From: Lentzea guizhouensis | Lineage (GTDB): Bacteria > Actinomycetota > Actinomycetes > Mycobacteriales > Pseudonocardiaceae | Reading direction: 5' to 3' | Assembly (NCBI RefSeq): GCF_001701025.1 | Contig: NZ_CP016793.1 | Location: 4,464,001 to 4,528,000 of the forward strand | DNA: 64,000 bases | Shown: positions 36,109 through 45,056 of the stretch, piece after piece | Layout of the letters: each line of letters begins with the position of its first letter | How positions within the stretch are numbered: position 1 is the first letter of the stretch | The notes under the pieces: model-generated | What the model was told of the DNA's origin: nothing | The model's input: only the letters and a program-made list of their open reading frames with translations | Database searches by the model: none | Position numbers and translations under genes: made by a program

Positions 36109-38027
36109 ATGTTCCCCTTTTCGGCTGTCGTCGGACACGACGACCTCCGGCTCGCCCTGCTGTTGAACGCGGTGCACCCCGGCATCGGCGGCGTGCTCGT
36201 GCGCGGCGAGAAGGGGACCGCGAAGTCGACCGTCGTGCGTGCCCTCGCCGCGTTGCTGCCCGAGCTCGACGTGTCGGCGGGCTGCCGGTTCAACTGCACC
36301 CCCGGCACGACGGACTGCCCGGACGCGCCGCACCACGGCGGTGAGCGCAGGCCCGCCCGGCTCGTGGAGCTGCCGGTCGGTGCCACCGAGGACCGGCTGG
36401 TCGGGTCGCTCGACCTGGAGAAGGCGCTGACCGAGGGCGTGCGGGCGTTCCAGCCCGGCCTGCTGGCGGCGGCGCACCGGGGCGTGCTGTACGTGGACGA
36501 GGTCAACCTGCTGCACGACCACCTGGTCGACCTGCTGCTCGACGCGGCGGCGATGGGGCGGGCGCACGTGGAGCGCGAAGGGGTGTCGGTGTCGCACCCG
36601 TCGCAGTTCCTGCTGGTGGGCACGATGAACCCGGAGGAGGGCGAGCTGCGGCCGCAGCTGCTCGACCGGTTCGGGCTCACGGTGGCGGTGAAGGCGGCGC
36701 GGGACGTGGCCGTGCGCACCGAGGTGATCCGGCGCCGGTTGGCGTACGAGGCGGACCCGGAGACGTTCGCGGCCCGGTGGGCCGACGCGGACGCGCGGCT
36801 CAAGCAGCAGATCACGAACGCCCGCGCCGCACTCGGGAACGTGTCCCTCCCGGACGGTGAGCTGCGCCGGATCGCCGCCGTCTGCGCGGCTTTCGAGGTC
36901 GACGGGATGCGTGCGGACCTCGTGGTCGCCCGCACCGCCACGGCGCACGCCGCCTGGCGCGGTGCCACCGAGGTCGAGGAGAGCGACGTCGAGATCGCGG
37001 TCCGGCTCGCGTTGCCGCACCGGCGCCGGCGCGACCCGTTCGACGAGCCCGGCATCGAGGAGCAGCAGCTCGAGGACGCGATGCGGCAGGCGGCCGAGCA
37101 CGCAGAGGACCCCGCCGGCGGTCCGGATGACGACGGTCCCGATGACGACGGGCCCGGTGGCGGTGAGCTGCCGGAGCCGCAGGAAGGGCCGCGAGGCAAC
37201 GGGAACGCGCCGGGCGACCGTCCGCGCCCGAGCCGTCGCCCGCCTTCAAGGCGCGGCTGCTGGAGGTGCCGGGAGTCGGCGAAGGCGCGCCGGGCAAGCG
37301 GTCGCGGGCACGCGCGCGGACCGGCCGGGTCGTTCGTTCGTCCACAGTGGACGGCAGCGGGCTGCACCTGGTCGACACGCTCACCAACGCCGCGCCGCAC
37401 CAGCGCGGACGCGGCCGCAGCGGTGCCGGGCTGAAGCTCGTGCCCGGCGACCTGCGCAAGGCCGTGCGCGAGGGCAAGGAGTCGAACCTCGTGCTGTTCG
37501 TCGTCGACGCCTCCGGCTCGATGGCGGCGCAGAAGCGGATGGCGGCGGTCAGCGGCGCGGTGATCTCGTTGCTGCGTGACGCCTATCAGCGCCGCGACAA
37601 GGTGGGCGTGGTGACGTTCCGCGGCAACCAGGCCGAGGTCGCGCTGCCCCCGACGACCTCGGTCGACGCGGCGGCGACGCGCCTGAAGAAGATGCGCACC
37701 GGCGGCCGCACGCCGTTGGCGGACGGACTGCTGAAGGCCCACCGCGTCCTGGAGATCGAACGGCTGCGCGACCCGCGCAAGCGCCCGCTCGTGGTGCTGC
37801 TGACCGACGGCCGGGCGACCTCGTCCGGCCTCGGCGGCGACCCCACGAAGGACGCGCTCAAGGCCGCCACGCTGCTGGAGCAGACCGCGGTCGTCGTCGT
37901 GGACTGCGAACAGGGCCACGTCCGCCTCGGTCTCGCGGCCAAGGTCGCCGAAGCCCTGCGGGGCACCTGCGTCCGCCTCGACCAGCTCAGCGCCGACCAC
38001 CTGGCCGGCGTCGTCCGCGCCGCGTAA
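36109..38027 (+). pseudogene. Cobalt/magnesium chelatase ChlD-type subunit, interrupted by a frame change
   Basis: AAA+/von Willebrand A chelatase subunit, normally one protein of about 640-670 residues that works with CobN to insert cobalt. The first part (36109 to about 37228) has Walker [19 protein letters not shown] and the acidic Pro/Gly-rich linker. The second part, in the -1 frame from about 37218 to 38027, starts [22 protein letters not shown] and carries the metal motif DASGSMAA and the T and D residues of the MIDAS site. The first frame runs on to a stop at 37434 without homology. All motifs are intact, so this is either a sequencing slip, a recent indel, or programmed frameshifting, which has been described for chlD genes in cobN organisms lacking a separate small subunit. 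No canonical slippery heptamer was found. Confidence 0.85.
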
Positions 38028-38041
38028 CGGAGGAACCCCAG

Positions 38042-38656
38042 ATGCCACAGGGACAACCCACCGCGGTGCCGAAGGACGGCCTCACCACCCGGCAGCGCCG
38101 CAACCGGCCGCTGCTGATGGTGCACACCGGTGAGATGAAGGGGAAGTCGACGTCGGCGTTCGGCCTGGCGCTGCGCGGCTGGAACCAGGGCTGGGACATC
38201 GGCGTGTTCCAGTTCGTGAAGTCCGCCAAGTGGAAGGTCGGCGAGGAGAACGCGTTCAAGGCGCTCGGCCGGCTGCACGACGAGACCGGCGAGGGCGGCG
38301 CGGTCGAGTGGCACAAGATGGGCGAGGGCTGGTCGTGGTCGCGCAAGGCCGGCAGCGAGGAGGACCACGCGGCGAACGCCCGTGAGGGCTGGCAGGAGAT
38401 CGCCCGCCGGCTCCAGGCCGAACGCCACGGCCTCTACGTCCTCGACGAGTTCACCTACCCGCTGCACTGGGGCTGGATCGACGTCGACGAGGTGGTGGAC
38501 GCGCTGGTCACCCGGCCGGGCCACCAGCACGTCGTGATCACCGGCCGGTACGCGCCGCAGCAGTTGATCGACGCCGCCGACCTCGTCACCGAGATGACCA
38601 AGGTCAAGCACCCCATGGACGCCGGGCAGAAGGGCCAGCGGGGGATCGAGTGGTGA
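38042..38656 (+). CDS. cobO: Cob(I)yrinic acid a,c-diamide adenosyltransferase
   Basis: 204-residue ATP:corrinoid adenosyltransferase of the CobO/BtuR type. The P-loop GEMKGKSTS lies at about 30-38, VLDEFTYPLHWGWID carries the Walker B acid, and the C-terminal KHPMDAGQKGQRGIEW is diagnostic for the family. It attaches the adenosyl ligand to cobalt in the pathway and in salvage. GGAGG lies seven bases upstream of ATG 38042. It is the only intact gene of the cob run between 36 and 43 kb. Its stop overlaps the cobB start (GTGA). Confidence 0.96.
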   Translation: MPQGQPTAVPKDGLTTRQRRNRPLLMVHTGEMKGKSTSAFGLALRGWNQGWDIGVFQFVKSAKWKVGEENAFKALGRLHDETGEGGAVEWHKMGEGWSWSRKAGSEEDHAANAREGWQEIARRLQAERHGLYVLDEFTYPLHWGWIDVDEVVDALVTRPGHQHVVITGRYAPQQLIDAADLVTEMTKVKHPMDAGQKGQRGIEW

Positions 38657-40024
38657 ACCGGCTGGTCGTCGCCGCACCCGCGTCGGGCAGCGGCAAGACG
38701 ACGGTGGCCACCGGCCTGATGGCCGCGCTGCGGACGGCCGGGTCGCGGGTGGCTCCGTTCAAGGTGGGACCCGACTACATCGACCCCGGCTACCACGCGC
38801 TCGCGACCGGCAGGCCCGGCCGCAACCTCGACCCGGTGCTGGTCGGCGAGCACCGCATCGCCGGGTTGTTCGCGCACGGGTCCAGGGGTTGCGACATCGC
38901 CGTGGTCGAGGGCGTGATGGGGCTGTTCGACGGCCGGGTCGACACCGCGGGCGTCGGTTCGACCGCGCACGTCGCGAAGCTGATCGGCGCGCCGGTGCTG
39001 TTCGTGGTCGACGCGCGGGGGCAGAGCCGGTCGCTGGCGGCGTTGCTGCACGGCTTCCGCGGCTACGACCCGACCGTGCGGCTCGGCGGCGTGATCCTCA
39101 ACCAGGTCGGTTCGGAACGGCACGAGCAGGTGCTGCGCTCGGCGTGCGACGAGGTCGGTCTGGACGTGCTCGGCGTGCTGCCGCGCGATCCGCAGTTCTC
39201 CCTGCCCTCACGCCACCTGGGCCTGGTGACGGCGGCCGAGCACGGCACCGAGGCGGTCTCCGCGGTCGACGCGATCGCCGCGGCGGTGGCCAAGCACGTC
39301 GACCTCGACGCGGTCCGCGCTCGCGTCGGCGCCGGCGCTGGCCGTCGCGCCGTGGGAGCCCCAGGTCGACCGCGTCACCGGCGAGCCCGTCGTCGCGGTC
39401 GCCGGTGGGGCGGCGTTCACGTTCGGCTACGCGGAACACGTCGAGGTGCTGGAGGCCGCGGGTGCCGCCGTCGCCGTGGTGGACCCCCTGAAGGACGACC
39501 GGCTTCCCGAGGGCACCGCCGGGCTGGTGCTGCCGGGCGGGTTCCCCGAACAGCACGCGGAGGCGTTGTCGGCCAACGCACCGTTGCGCGCGGACATCGC
39601 CCGGTTCGCTCGATCGGGTGCGCCGGTGCACGCCGAGTGCGGCGGGCTGTTGTACCTCGCAAGATCACTCGACGGGCACGAGATGTGCGGCGTGCTCGAC
39701 GCGGAGGGTTTCATGACGCCGAAGCTGACGTTGGGCTACCGCGACGCCGTGGCCTCGACGAGCTCGCCGCTGCACCCGCCCGGCAGCCGCGTGACCGGCC
39801 ACGAGTTCCACCGCACGCAGCTGTCCACACCGCACTCGGCCCCGCCCGCGTGGCAGTGGCGCGGCGTCGACTCCAAGCCGGTGGCCGAGGGGTTCGTCGC
39901 GGGCGGTGTGCACGCCTCGTACCTGCACACGCACCCGGCCGGTGACCCGGAGGCGGTGGCCAGGTTCGTGCGGGCCTGCCACCCGTTCGTGGCGGGTTCG
40001 GCAGGCGGTACGGTCTTCGTCTAA
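38653..40024 (+). pseudogene. cobB: Cobyrinic acid a,c-diamide synthase, interrupted by a frame change
   Basis: CobB amidates the a and c carboxylates of cobyrinic acid with glutamine and ATP. The first frame (38653 to about 39318) has the P-loop APASGSGKTT and PFKVGPDYIDPGYH. The homology then moves to the +1 frame (about 39313-40024: LASAPALAVAPWEP, then the glutamine amidotransferase part with the nucleophile in HAECGGLLYL and the HEFH motif). Added together the two halves make about 456 residues, the normal length, with no motif missing. The change sits in a GC-dinucleotide-rich stretch (GTCCGCGCTCGCG), suggesting a small indel or a sequencing slip. Confidence 0.87.
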
Positions 40025-40052
40025 GCCTTTCGTCAACCCCTGTGGAGCTGTC

Positions 40053-41130
40053 GTGACGACGACCGGTCGGGTTTCCTTCGTCGGCGCCGGTCCAGGTGCC
40101 GCCGACCTCATCACCATCCGAGGCGCGCGCCGCATCGCGGAAGCCGACGTCGTCGTCTGGGCCCCGGCCGTGGTCGACGCCGAGTGCGTCCGCGAGCACG
40201 CGCGGGAAGGCGCCGACCTGGTCGACTTCTCCCGCGTCACCGCCGAGGAGGTCACCGACCTGTACCGCCGTGCCGCCGCCTCCCGGCTGAAGGTCGTGCG
40301 GCTGCACGCGGGCGACGCCGCGACCGGGGGTGGCGTGCAGGAGCAGCACGACCTGTGCCAGCGCCTGGGCCTGGAGGTCGAGGTCGTGCCGGGCGTGTCG
40401 GTCGTCGCCGCCGCCGCCGCGCGGATCGGCCGCGAGATCACGCTGACCGAGGCCTCCTCCGCGGTGTTCCTCGCGCCGGAGAGCAGCGAGCGGGTCCGCG
40501 AGTTCGCCGCGCTGCAGACCACGATGGCCGCCACGGTCTCCGGTGCGCGCACCGGCCAGTTCGTGGAGAAGCTGCTGGAGGGTGGCTACGCGGGCGACAC
40601 GCCGGTCGTGGTGGCCTACAAGGTGAGCCAGGCCGACGAGCTGGTCGTGCACACCACGGTCGGCGAGCTGGAGTCGGTCGTGAAGCAGCACAAGCTGTAC
40701 CGCCCGACGCTGTTCCTGGTCGGCACGGCCGTGAAGCCTCCTGCCCGCCGCCAGTCCGCGACCGCCGTCACCACCGACGAACCGGCCCGCGCCGCCCGCC
40801 CGACCGCTGGTCGCGCCGGGCCGCCTCACGCATCGCGACGGGTGGACGAGCCGCTGCCGCCGCCCGATCTCCGCCGGACCGGTTTCCGACACCCCGGTCC
40901 CCGCCGGTCCCGCCACCGGTCCCACCGAGCCGAACCCGGCCTGGAACGCGGTCGAGGAGCTGCAGCAGTCGGTCCGCAAGCCGGTCGACGACGGCGCGCA
41001 GGCCGAGGCGCCCAAGCCGAAGCCGAAGCTGACCGTGGTCGCGGCCGCCAAGCCGAAGCCCCCGACCGTGCAGGCCTCGGTGCCGCCCAAGCGCAAGCCC
41101 GCCGTCCGCAAGCCCAAGCGCGCCAACTGA
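40053..41130 (+). pseudogene. cobM: Degenerate CobM-like precorrin methyltransferase with frame change
   Basis: The first ~230 residues resemble precorrin-4 C11-methyltransferase: VSFVGAGPGAADLITIRGA (SAM loop), EVEVVPGVS and YRPTLFLVGTA. However the usual RLHSGDPxxxGAxxEQ motif reads RLHAGDAATGGGVQEQ, and the conserved VVLTR stretch reads VFLAPE, so SAM binding and catalysis are doubtful. A low-complexity Ala/Pro tail follows; at about 40860 coding bias and sense (PISAGPVSD ... lysine-rich end) move to the +1 frame, which stops at 41128-41130 overlapping the next ATG. An extra C in a CCG run would explain it. Best read as an eroding gene. Confidence 0.7.
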
Positions 41131-41956
41131 TGCCGGCCTCCGTGGAGCAGCTGCGGGAGGCGGCCGGACGACCGGACGTCGAGGTCGTCGACGCCGCCGA
41201 CGGGCTGCGGCCCGCGCTGAACCTGTGCCGGGCCCGCACCGCCGTGATCGTGAAGGTGGCGCCGGGTGCGGGACCGGCCGAGATCGGCGCCGGGCTCGCC
41301 GGTGGCGGCGCACGCTGGTGGTCGCCGACGTCGGTGAGCTGTCCACCGTGGACCCCAAGGATGCGGTGACCCGGCGCTGGATCGCCCCCGAGGCCGTGTT
41401 GTGCCTGGCGGACAACGAGTTCCTGCGCGGCACCGAGTGGGCGCTGCCGGACGACGCGTTCGCGAGCCGGACGCACGTGCTGGGCGCCGAGGTCCGCGCG
41501 TTCGTGCTGGCGGTGCTCGCGCCGCGGCCGGGTGTGCTGGTGTGGGACGTGCTGGCGGGATCCGGCGCGGTCGGCGTGGAGTGCGCCCGGCTCGGTGCCG
41601 CCGTCGTCGCGGTGGAGCCGGATCCGGTGCAGTGCGTGCGGATCATCGCGAACGCGTCGGCGCACGGTGTCGACGTGCGCGTGGAGGAAGCCGAGCTGGA
41701 CACGACGTCGTTGCCGCGCCCGGAGGCGGTGTTCGTCGGCCGCGGCTCGTTGCCGGAGGTCAAGGCGTGCGCCGCGGTGAACGCGCGGCGCGTGGTCGTG
41801 GCGGTCGAGCGCGTGGACGAGATCGTGCCGGCGCGCGATGCGTTGCAGGCGGCGGGGTACGAGGTCGAGGGCGTGCAGCTGACCGCCTCCCGGCTGCTGG
41901 AGTCCGGGTTCGGCGCTGCCGCCCCGGTGACCATCCTGTGGGGAACGAAGAAGTGA
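41130..41956 (+). pseudogene. cobL: Truncated CobL-like (CbiE/CbiT) methyltransferase with frame change
   Basis: ATG 41130 overlaps the cobM stop. The first ~60 residues (to about 41315) look like the end of a CbiE domain; then the frame changes (-1) and continues as RTLVVADVGELSTVDPKDAVTRRW and a complete CbiT-type domain, with SAM motif LVWDVLAGSGAVGVECARLG and VVAVEPDPVQCVRI. A normal fused CobL of about 400 residues catalyses C5 and C15 methylation and C12 decarboxylation. Here the first ~120 residues of CbiE, including its GxGxxG SAM loop, are missing, so at best the CbiT half could work. Confidence 0.68.
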
Positions 41957-41999
41957 TCCGGGTGTGGCCGGCGGGGTGCCGTTCGCGGGGAGCCCTGGC

Positions 42000-43328
42000 G
42001 TGATCGGTGTGTTCGCGGGGGCGGCTCAGCGCGGTGACGCCGCCGACCTCGCCGGGGTGCTGGGCTCGGACGCCGTCGTGCCGGACGGGCCGATCAGGCC
42101 CGCGGTGCACCGGTTGTGGGACCGGCTCAGCGCGGTGGTGCTGTTCCTCGACGCGGGCACGGCGGTCCGGGTGATCGCGCCGTTGTTGCGGGACAAGCAG
42201 ACCGACCCGGCGGTGGTGTGCGTCGACGCGGACTTCGTGGTGGCGCTGGCCGGTGCCGCGGACACGTTCGCCTGGCAGATCGCGGACGCGCTGAACCGCA
42301 CCGCCGTCGTGACGGCCGGTCCGTCGATCGACTCGGTGCTGGACGAGCTGGTCGAGCAGCTCGACGCCACGGCGGACGGCGACGTCGGCGCGTGTGCCGC
42401 CGCCATCGAGGCCGGCGAGAAGGTGGTGCTGCGCAACCCGTTGAGCTTCCCGCTGCCCGCGCTGTCGGCGAACGTGGTGTCGGCCGGCGAGGACGCCGCG
42501 TGGGTGATCGTCATCGACGACCGGGCGGCCGCGCCGAAGGACAACGTGCTGCGGATCGTGCCGCGGACACTCGTGGTGGGCGTGGGGTCGACGCGCGGTG
42601 CCTCGGCGACGGCCGTCGGTGCCGCACTGGCCGAACTGGACGCGCAGGGCGGCCTGGACCTGCGGGCCATCAAGGCGTTCGCGACGGCCGACGTGAAGGC
42701 CGAGGAGCCCGGCATCGTGGACGCGGTGGAGGACTGGGGTTTCTGGCACGGCGACACCGCGGACCTGATCACGTTCAGCGCCGAGGAGCTCAACGCGACC
42801 GGCGTGCCGAACCCGAGCTCGGTGGTGCGCAACTCGATGGGCACGGCGAGCGTGGCGGAGGCGGCCGCGCTGTGCGGTGCCCGGCAGCTCGCGAACGGCG
42901 CCCCGGTGGAACTCGCGGCCGAGAAGTTCAAGCGGGACAACGTGACCGTCGCCGCCGCGCGGGTGCTGCCGCGGGGCAGGCTGGCACTCGTCGGGCTCGG
43001 GCCGGGTGCCGCCGAGCAACGCACACCGCGCCGAGGCCGAGATCCGGCGGGCCGCGGTCGTGGTCGGCACACCGGACGCCGTGAACGCGGTCGCCGCCCT
43101 GCTGCGACCGGGAACCGAGACGCGCGCCGACGGTGCGGCCGAGCTCGCCGAGAAGGGTGCGGCCGTCGCGCACGTGGCGTTCGGAACCGGACCGGCGCTG
43201 GACGAGCCGGTCGAAGCCGACGTGGTTGTTGTTCCCGGGGTGGCGGACCGGCACTAGTTCTCCTTCTCGGGTCCACCACGGACACGGGCTCGGGCGGTGA
43301 GGGCTTCGACGACTGGCGGGCGGGATAG
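42000..43328 (+). CDS. CbiG-CobJ-like fusion, degenerate
   Basis: One open frame of 442 codons. Residues ~1-300 follow CbiG, the cobalt-precorrin-5A hydrolase (RLIAPLLRDK-type AVRVIAPLLRDKQTDPAVVCVD; later LVVGVGSTRGA). The highly conserved GGHxGGAN motif that should follow is replaced by ALAGAADTFAW, so activity is doubtful. From GRLALVGLGPGAAE (about 42976) a CobJ domain begins, but the homology leaves the frame at about 43025, runs in +1 to a stop at 43257 (AEAEIRRAAVVVG ... VVVVPGVA), and returns to the main frame at about 43240 (ALVLLLGSTTD) for the last 28 residues. The central ~130 residues of CobJ are absent. GTG 42000 has GGGGAG upstream; GTG 41964 is also possible. Confidence 0.65.
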   Translation: MIGVFAGAAQRGDAADLAGVLGSDAVVPDGPIRPAVHRLWDRLSAVVLFLDAGTAVRVIAPLLRDKQTDPAVVCVDADFVVALAGAADTFAWQIADALNRTAVVTAGPSIDSVLDELVEQLDATADGDVGACAAAIEAGEKVVLRNPLSFPLPALSANVVSAGEDAAWVIVIDDRAAAPKDNVLRIVPRTLVVGVGSTRGASATAVGAALAELDAQGGLDLRAIKAFATADVKAEEPGIVDAVEDWGFWHGDTADLITFSAEELNATGVPNPSSVVRNSMGTASVAEAAALCGARQLANGAPVELAAEKFKRDNVTVAAARVLPRGRLALVGLGPGAAEQRTPRRGRDPAGRGRGRHTGRRERGRRPAATGNRDARRRCGRARREGCGRRARGVRNRTGAGRAGRSRRGCCSRGGGPALVLLLGSTTDTGSGGEGFDDWRAG

Positions 43329-43448
43329 TCAACTGTGAAGCCGGACATGTCCGACTAGTGGCGGTTGTGCCAGGTGAATCCCGACCGTGACGCTGTGTGT
43401 GCCGTAGCTGTACACCCTGCACACAGCGTCAACGGAAGGACTGACAAC

Positions 43449-44225
43449 ATGGCGAAAACCCTGCGTCGCCTGATCTTGTCCGTCGTGGTCACCGCTCTCG
43501 CGAGCATCTTCTTCACGGCTCCCCAGGCCAACGCCGACGACGTCTCACCGATGATCGTCGGTGGCACGCGGGCCAGCACGTCGACGTACCCGTGGGTCGT
43601 CTACCTCGCCTCGACCTCCGGCTCGCAGTTCTGCGGAGGCACGCTGGTGAAGGCCAACAAGGTCGTCACCGCCGCGCACTGCGTCTCCGGCCGTTCCGCC
43701 TCCAGCACCCGCGTGGTGCACGGGCGTGACGACAAGCAGAGCACCGCGGGCACCGTCGCGAGCGTGACCCGCATCTGGGTGCACCCGAGCTACCGCACCG
43801 CGACGTCCGGCTACGACGTGGCCGTGCTGACGCTGGACCGCAACATCAGCTCCGCCACCCTGCCGCTCGCCACGCCCGCCGACACCGCGCTCTACGCGGC
43901 CGGCAACTCCGCGCTGATCCTCGGCTGGGGCACCACGTCCTCCGGTGGCTCGGCGTCGCGCTACCTGCTCAAGGCCAACGTGCCGCTGACGTCCGACTCG
44001 ACCTGCAAGACCGCGTACTCGCAGTACAGCAACACCTCGATGGTGTGCGCGGGCTTCCCGCAGGGCGGCGTCGACACCTGCCAGGGCGACTCCGGTGGCC
44101 CGCTGGTCTACGGCGGCAAGCTCATCGGCGCGACCTCCTGGGGTCGCGGCTGCGCCGGCGCCGGCTACCCCGGCGTGTACGCGCGGATCGCCTCGTACAA
44201 CTCGGTGATCACCGCTCAGCTGTAA
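43449..44225 (+). CDS. Secreted trypsin-like serine protease
   Basis: 258-residue S1A protease. Signal peptide of about 29 residues (ending NADD), a five-residue spacer, then MIVGGTRA. Triad: His in TAAHC, Asp in YDVAVL, Ser in GDSGGP, with the specificity Asp in DTCQGDS, so trypsin-like. The mature part is unusually Ser/Thr-rich. AAGGA precedes ATG 43449. It is closest in layout to the 27299 protease and sits between the cob genes and the siroheme synthase gene, with its own strong hairpin terminator, so it is an insertion in an otherwise conserved order. Confidence 0.92.
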   Translation: MAKTLRRLILSVVVTALASIFFTAPQANADDVSPMIVGGTRASTSTYPWVVYLASTSGSQFCGGTLVKANKVVTAAHCVSGRSASSTRVVHGRDDKQSTAGTVASVTRIWVHPSYRTATSGYDVAVLTLDRNISSATLPLATPADTALYAAGNSALILGWGTTSSGGSASRYLLKANVPLTSDSTCKTAYSQYSNTSMVCAGFPQGGVDTCQGDSGGPLVYGGKLIGATSWGRGCAGAGYPGVYARIASYNSVITAQL

Positions 44226-44237
44226 CGGTTCCCCTCC

Positions 44238-44274
44238 CGCGCACCCCGAGTCCACAGTGGATTCGGGGTGCGCG
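44238..44274 (+). terminator. Terminator after trypsin gene
   Basis: CGCGCACCCCGA (44238-44249) pairs perfectly with TCGGGGTGCGCG (44263-44274), with further inner pairing (TCCAC/GTGGA). It starts 13 bases after the protease stop. The right arm ends four bases before the -10 box of the next gene. Confidence 0.75.
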
Positions 44275-44291
44275 GTCGTATGCTGCGGGTC

Positions 44292-45005
44292 ATGGCGGAT
44301 CTGGAGGCAGTGCCGGAGGACTGGGCGAGCGCGTTGGTCGTCGTCGCCCACCCCGATGACATGGAGTACGGCGGTGCGGGCGCTATCGCGCGGTGGACCG
44401 CTCAGGGCAAGAAGATCGCGTACCTGCTCGCGTGCCGTGGGGAGGCGGGCATCGACTCGCTGTCGCCCGAGGAGTGCGCGCCGTTGCGGGTCGACGAGCA
44501 GATCGCGTCCTGCGCGGCCGTCGGCGTGACCGAGGTCGAGTTCCTGGACCACCCCGACGGCATGATCGAGTACGGGCTGCCGTTGCGGCGCGACATCGCG
44601 GCGGCGATCCGGCGGCACCGGCCGGAGTTCGTGATCACCGGTAACTTCCGCGAAACGTGGCCGAGCGGAAACCTCAACATGGCCGACCACATCGCGGTCG
44701 GACGGGCCGCGGTCGACGCCGTGCGCGACGCCGGCAACCGGTGGGTGTTCCGGGACCTGGACATCGAGCCGTGGAACGGTGTTCGGTACGTGGCGGCGGC
44801 GTCCTCACCGATGGCCACGCACGCCGTGGACATCACCGACTCGTTCGCCGCGTCCGTGGCGTCGTTGCGCGAGCACAAGGCTTATCTGGAGGCGCTGAGC
44901 GGGGACATGGCCGACCCGGAGCCGTTCCTGCGTGACATGGCGGAGGCCGCCGGGCAGCGGTTCGGTGGCGTGCTGGCGACGTCTTTCGAGCTGTTGCGCC
45001 TGTGA
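44292..45005 (+). CDS. PIG-L family deacetylase
   Basis: 237-residue zinc hydrolase of the LmbE/MshB/PIG-L family. VAHPDDMEYGGAG carries the metal-binding His-x-Asp-Asp motif and NMADHIAVG the third ligand. Family members deacetylate N-acetylglucosamine derivatives (as in mycothiol synthesis) or act on antibiotics and mycothiol conjugates; which applies here is open. ATG 44292 follows TATGCT by exactly seven bases and has no Shine-Dalgarno sequence, so it is probably leaderless; ATG 44280 is part of that box and unlikely. Confidence 0.87.
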   Translation: MADLEAVPEDWASALVVVAHPDDMEYGGAGAIARWTAQGKKIAYLLACRGEAGIDSLSPEECAPLRVDEQIASCAAVGVTEVEFLDHPDGMIEYGLPLRRDIAAAIRRHRPEFVITGNFRETWPSGNLNMADHIAVGRAAVDAVRDAGNRWVFRDLDIEPWNGVRYVAAASSPMATHAVDITDSFAASVASLREHKAYLEALSGDMADPEPFLRDMAEAAGQRFGGVLATSFELLRL

Positions 45006-45056
45006 CCATGTTCCCTTCGGCTGGACACGGCCGGTCTCGTGTGGATGCTTCTACGC

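Noticed and set aside
37180..37235. Canonical -1 slippery heptamer for the chelatase
   Set aside because: No X-XXY-YYZ sequence with good re-pairing is present; CGG-GCC and CGC-CCG candidates would mispair. Programmed shifting is therefore only a possibility.
39906..41369. Single long frame across cobM and the start of cobL
   Set aside because: The frame is open throughout, but the cobM tail sense shifts to the +1 frame and stops at 41130, and a new start (ATG 41130) begins cobL; a 440-residue fusion is therefore unlikely.
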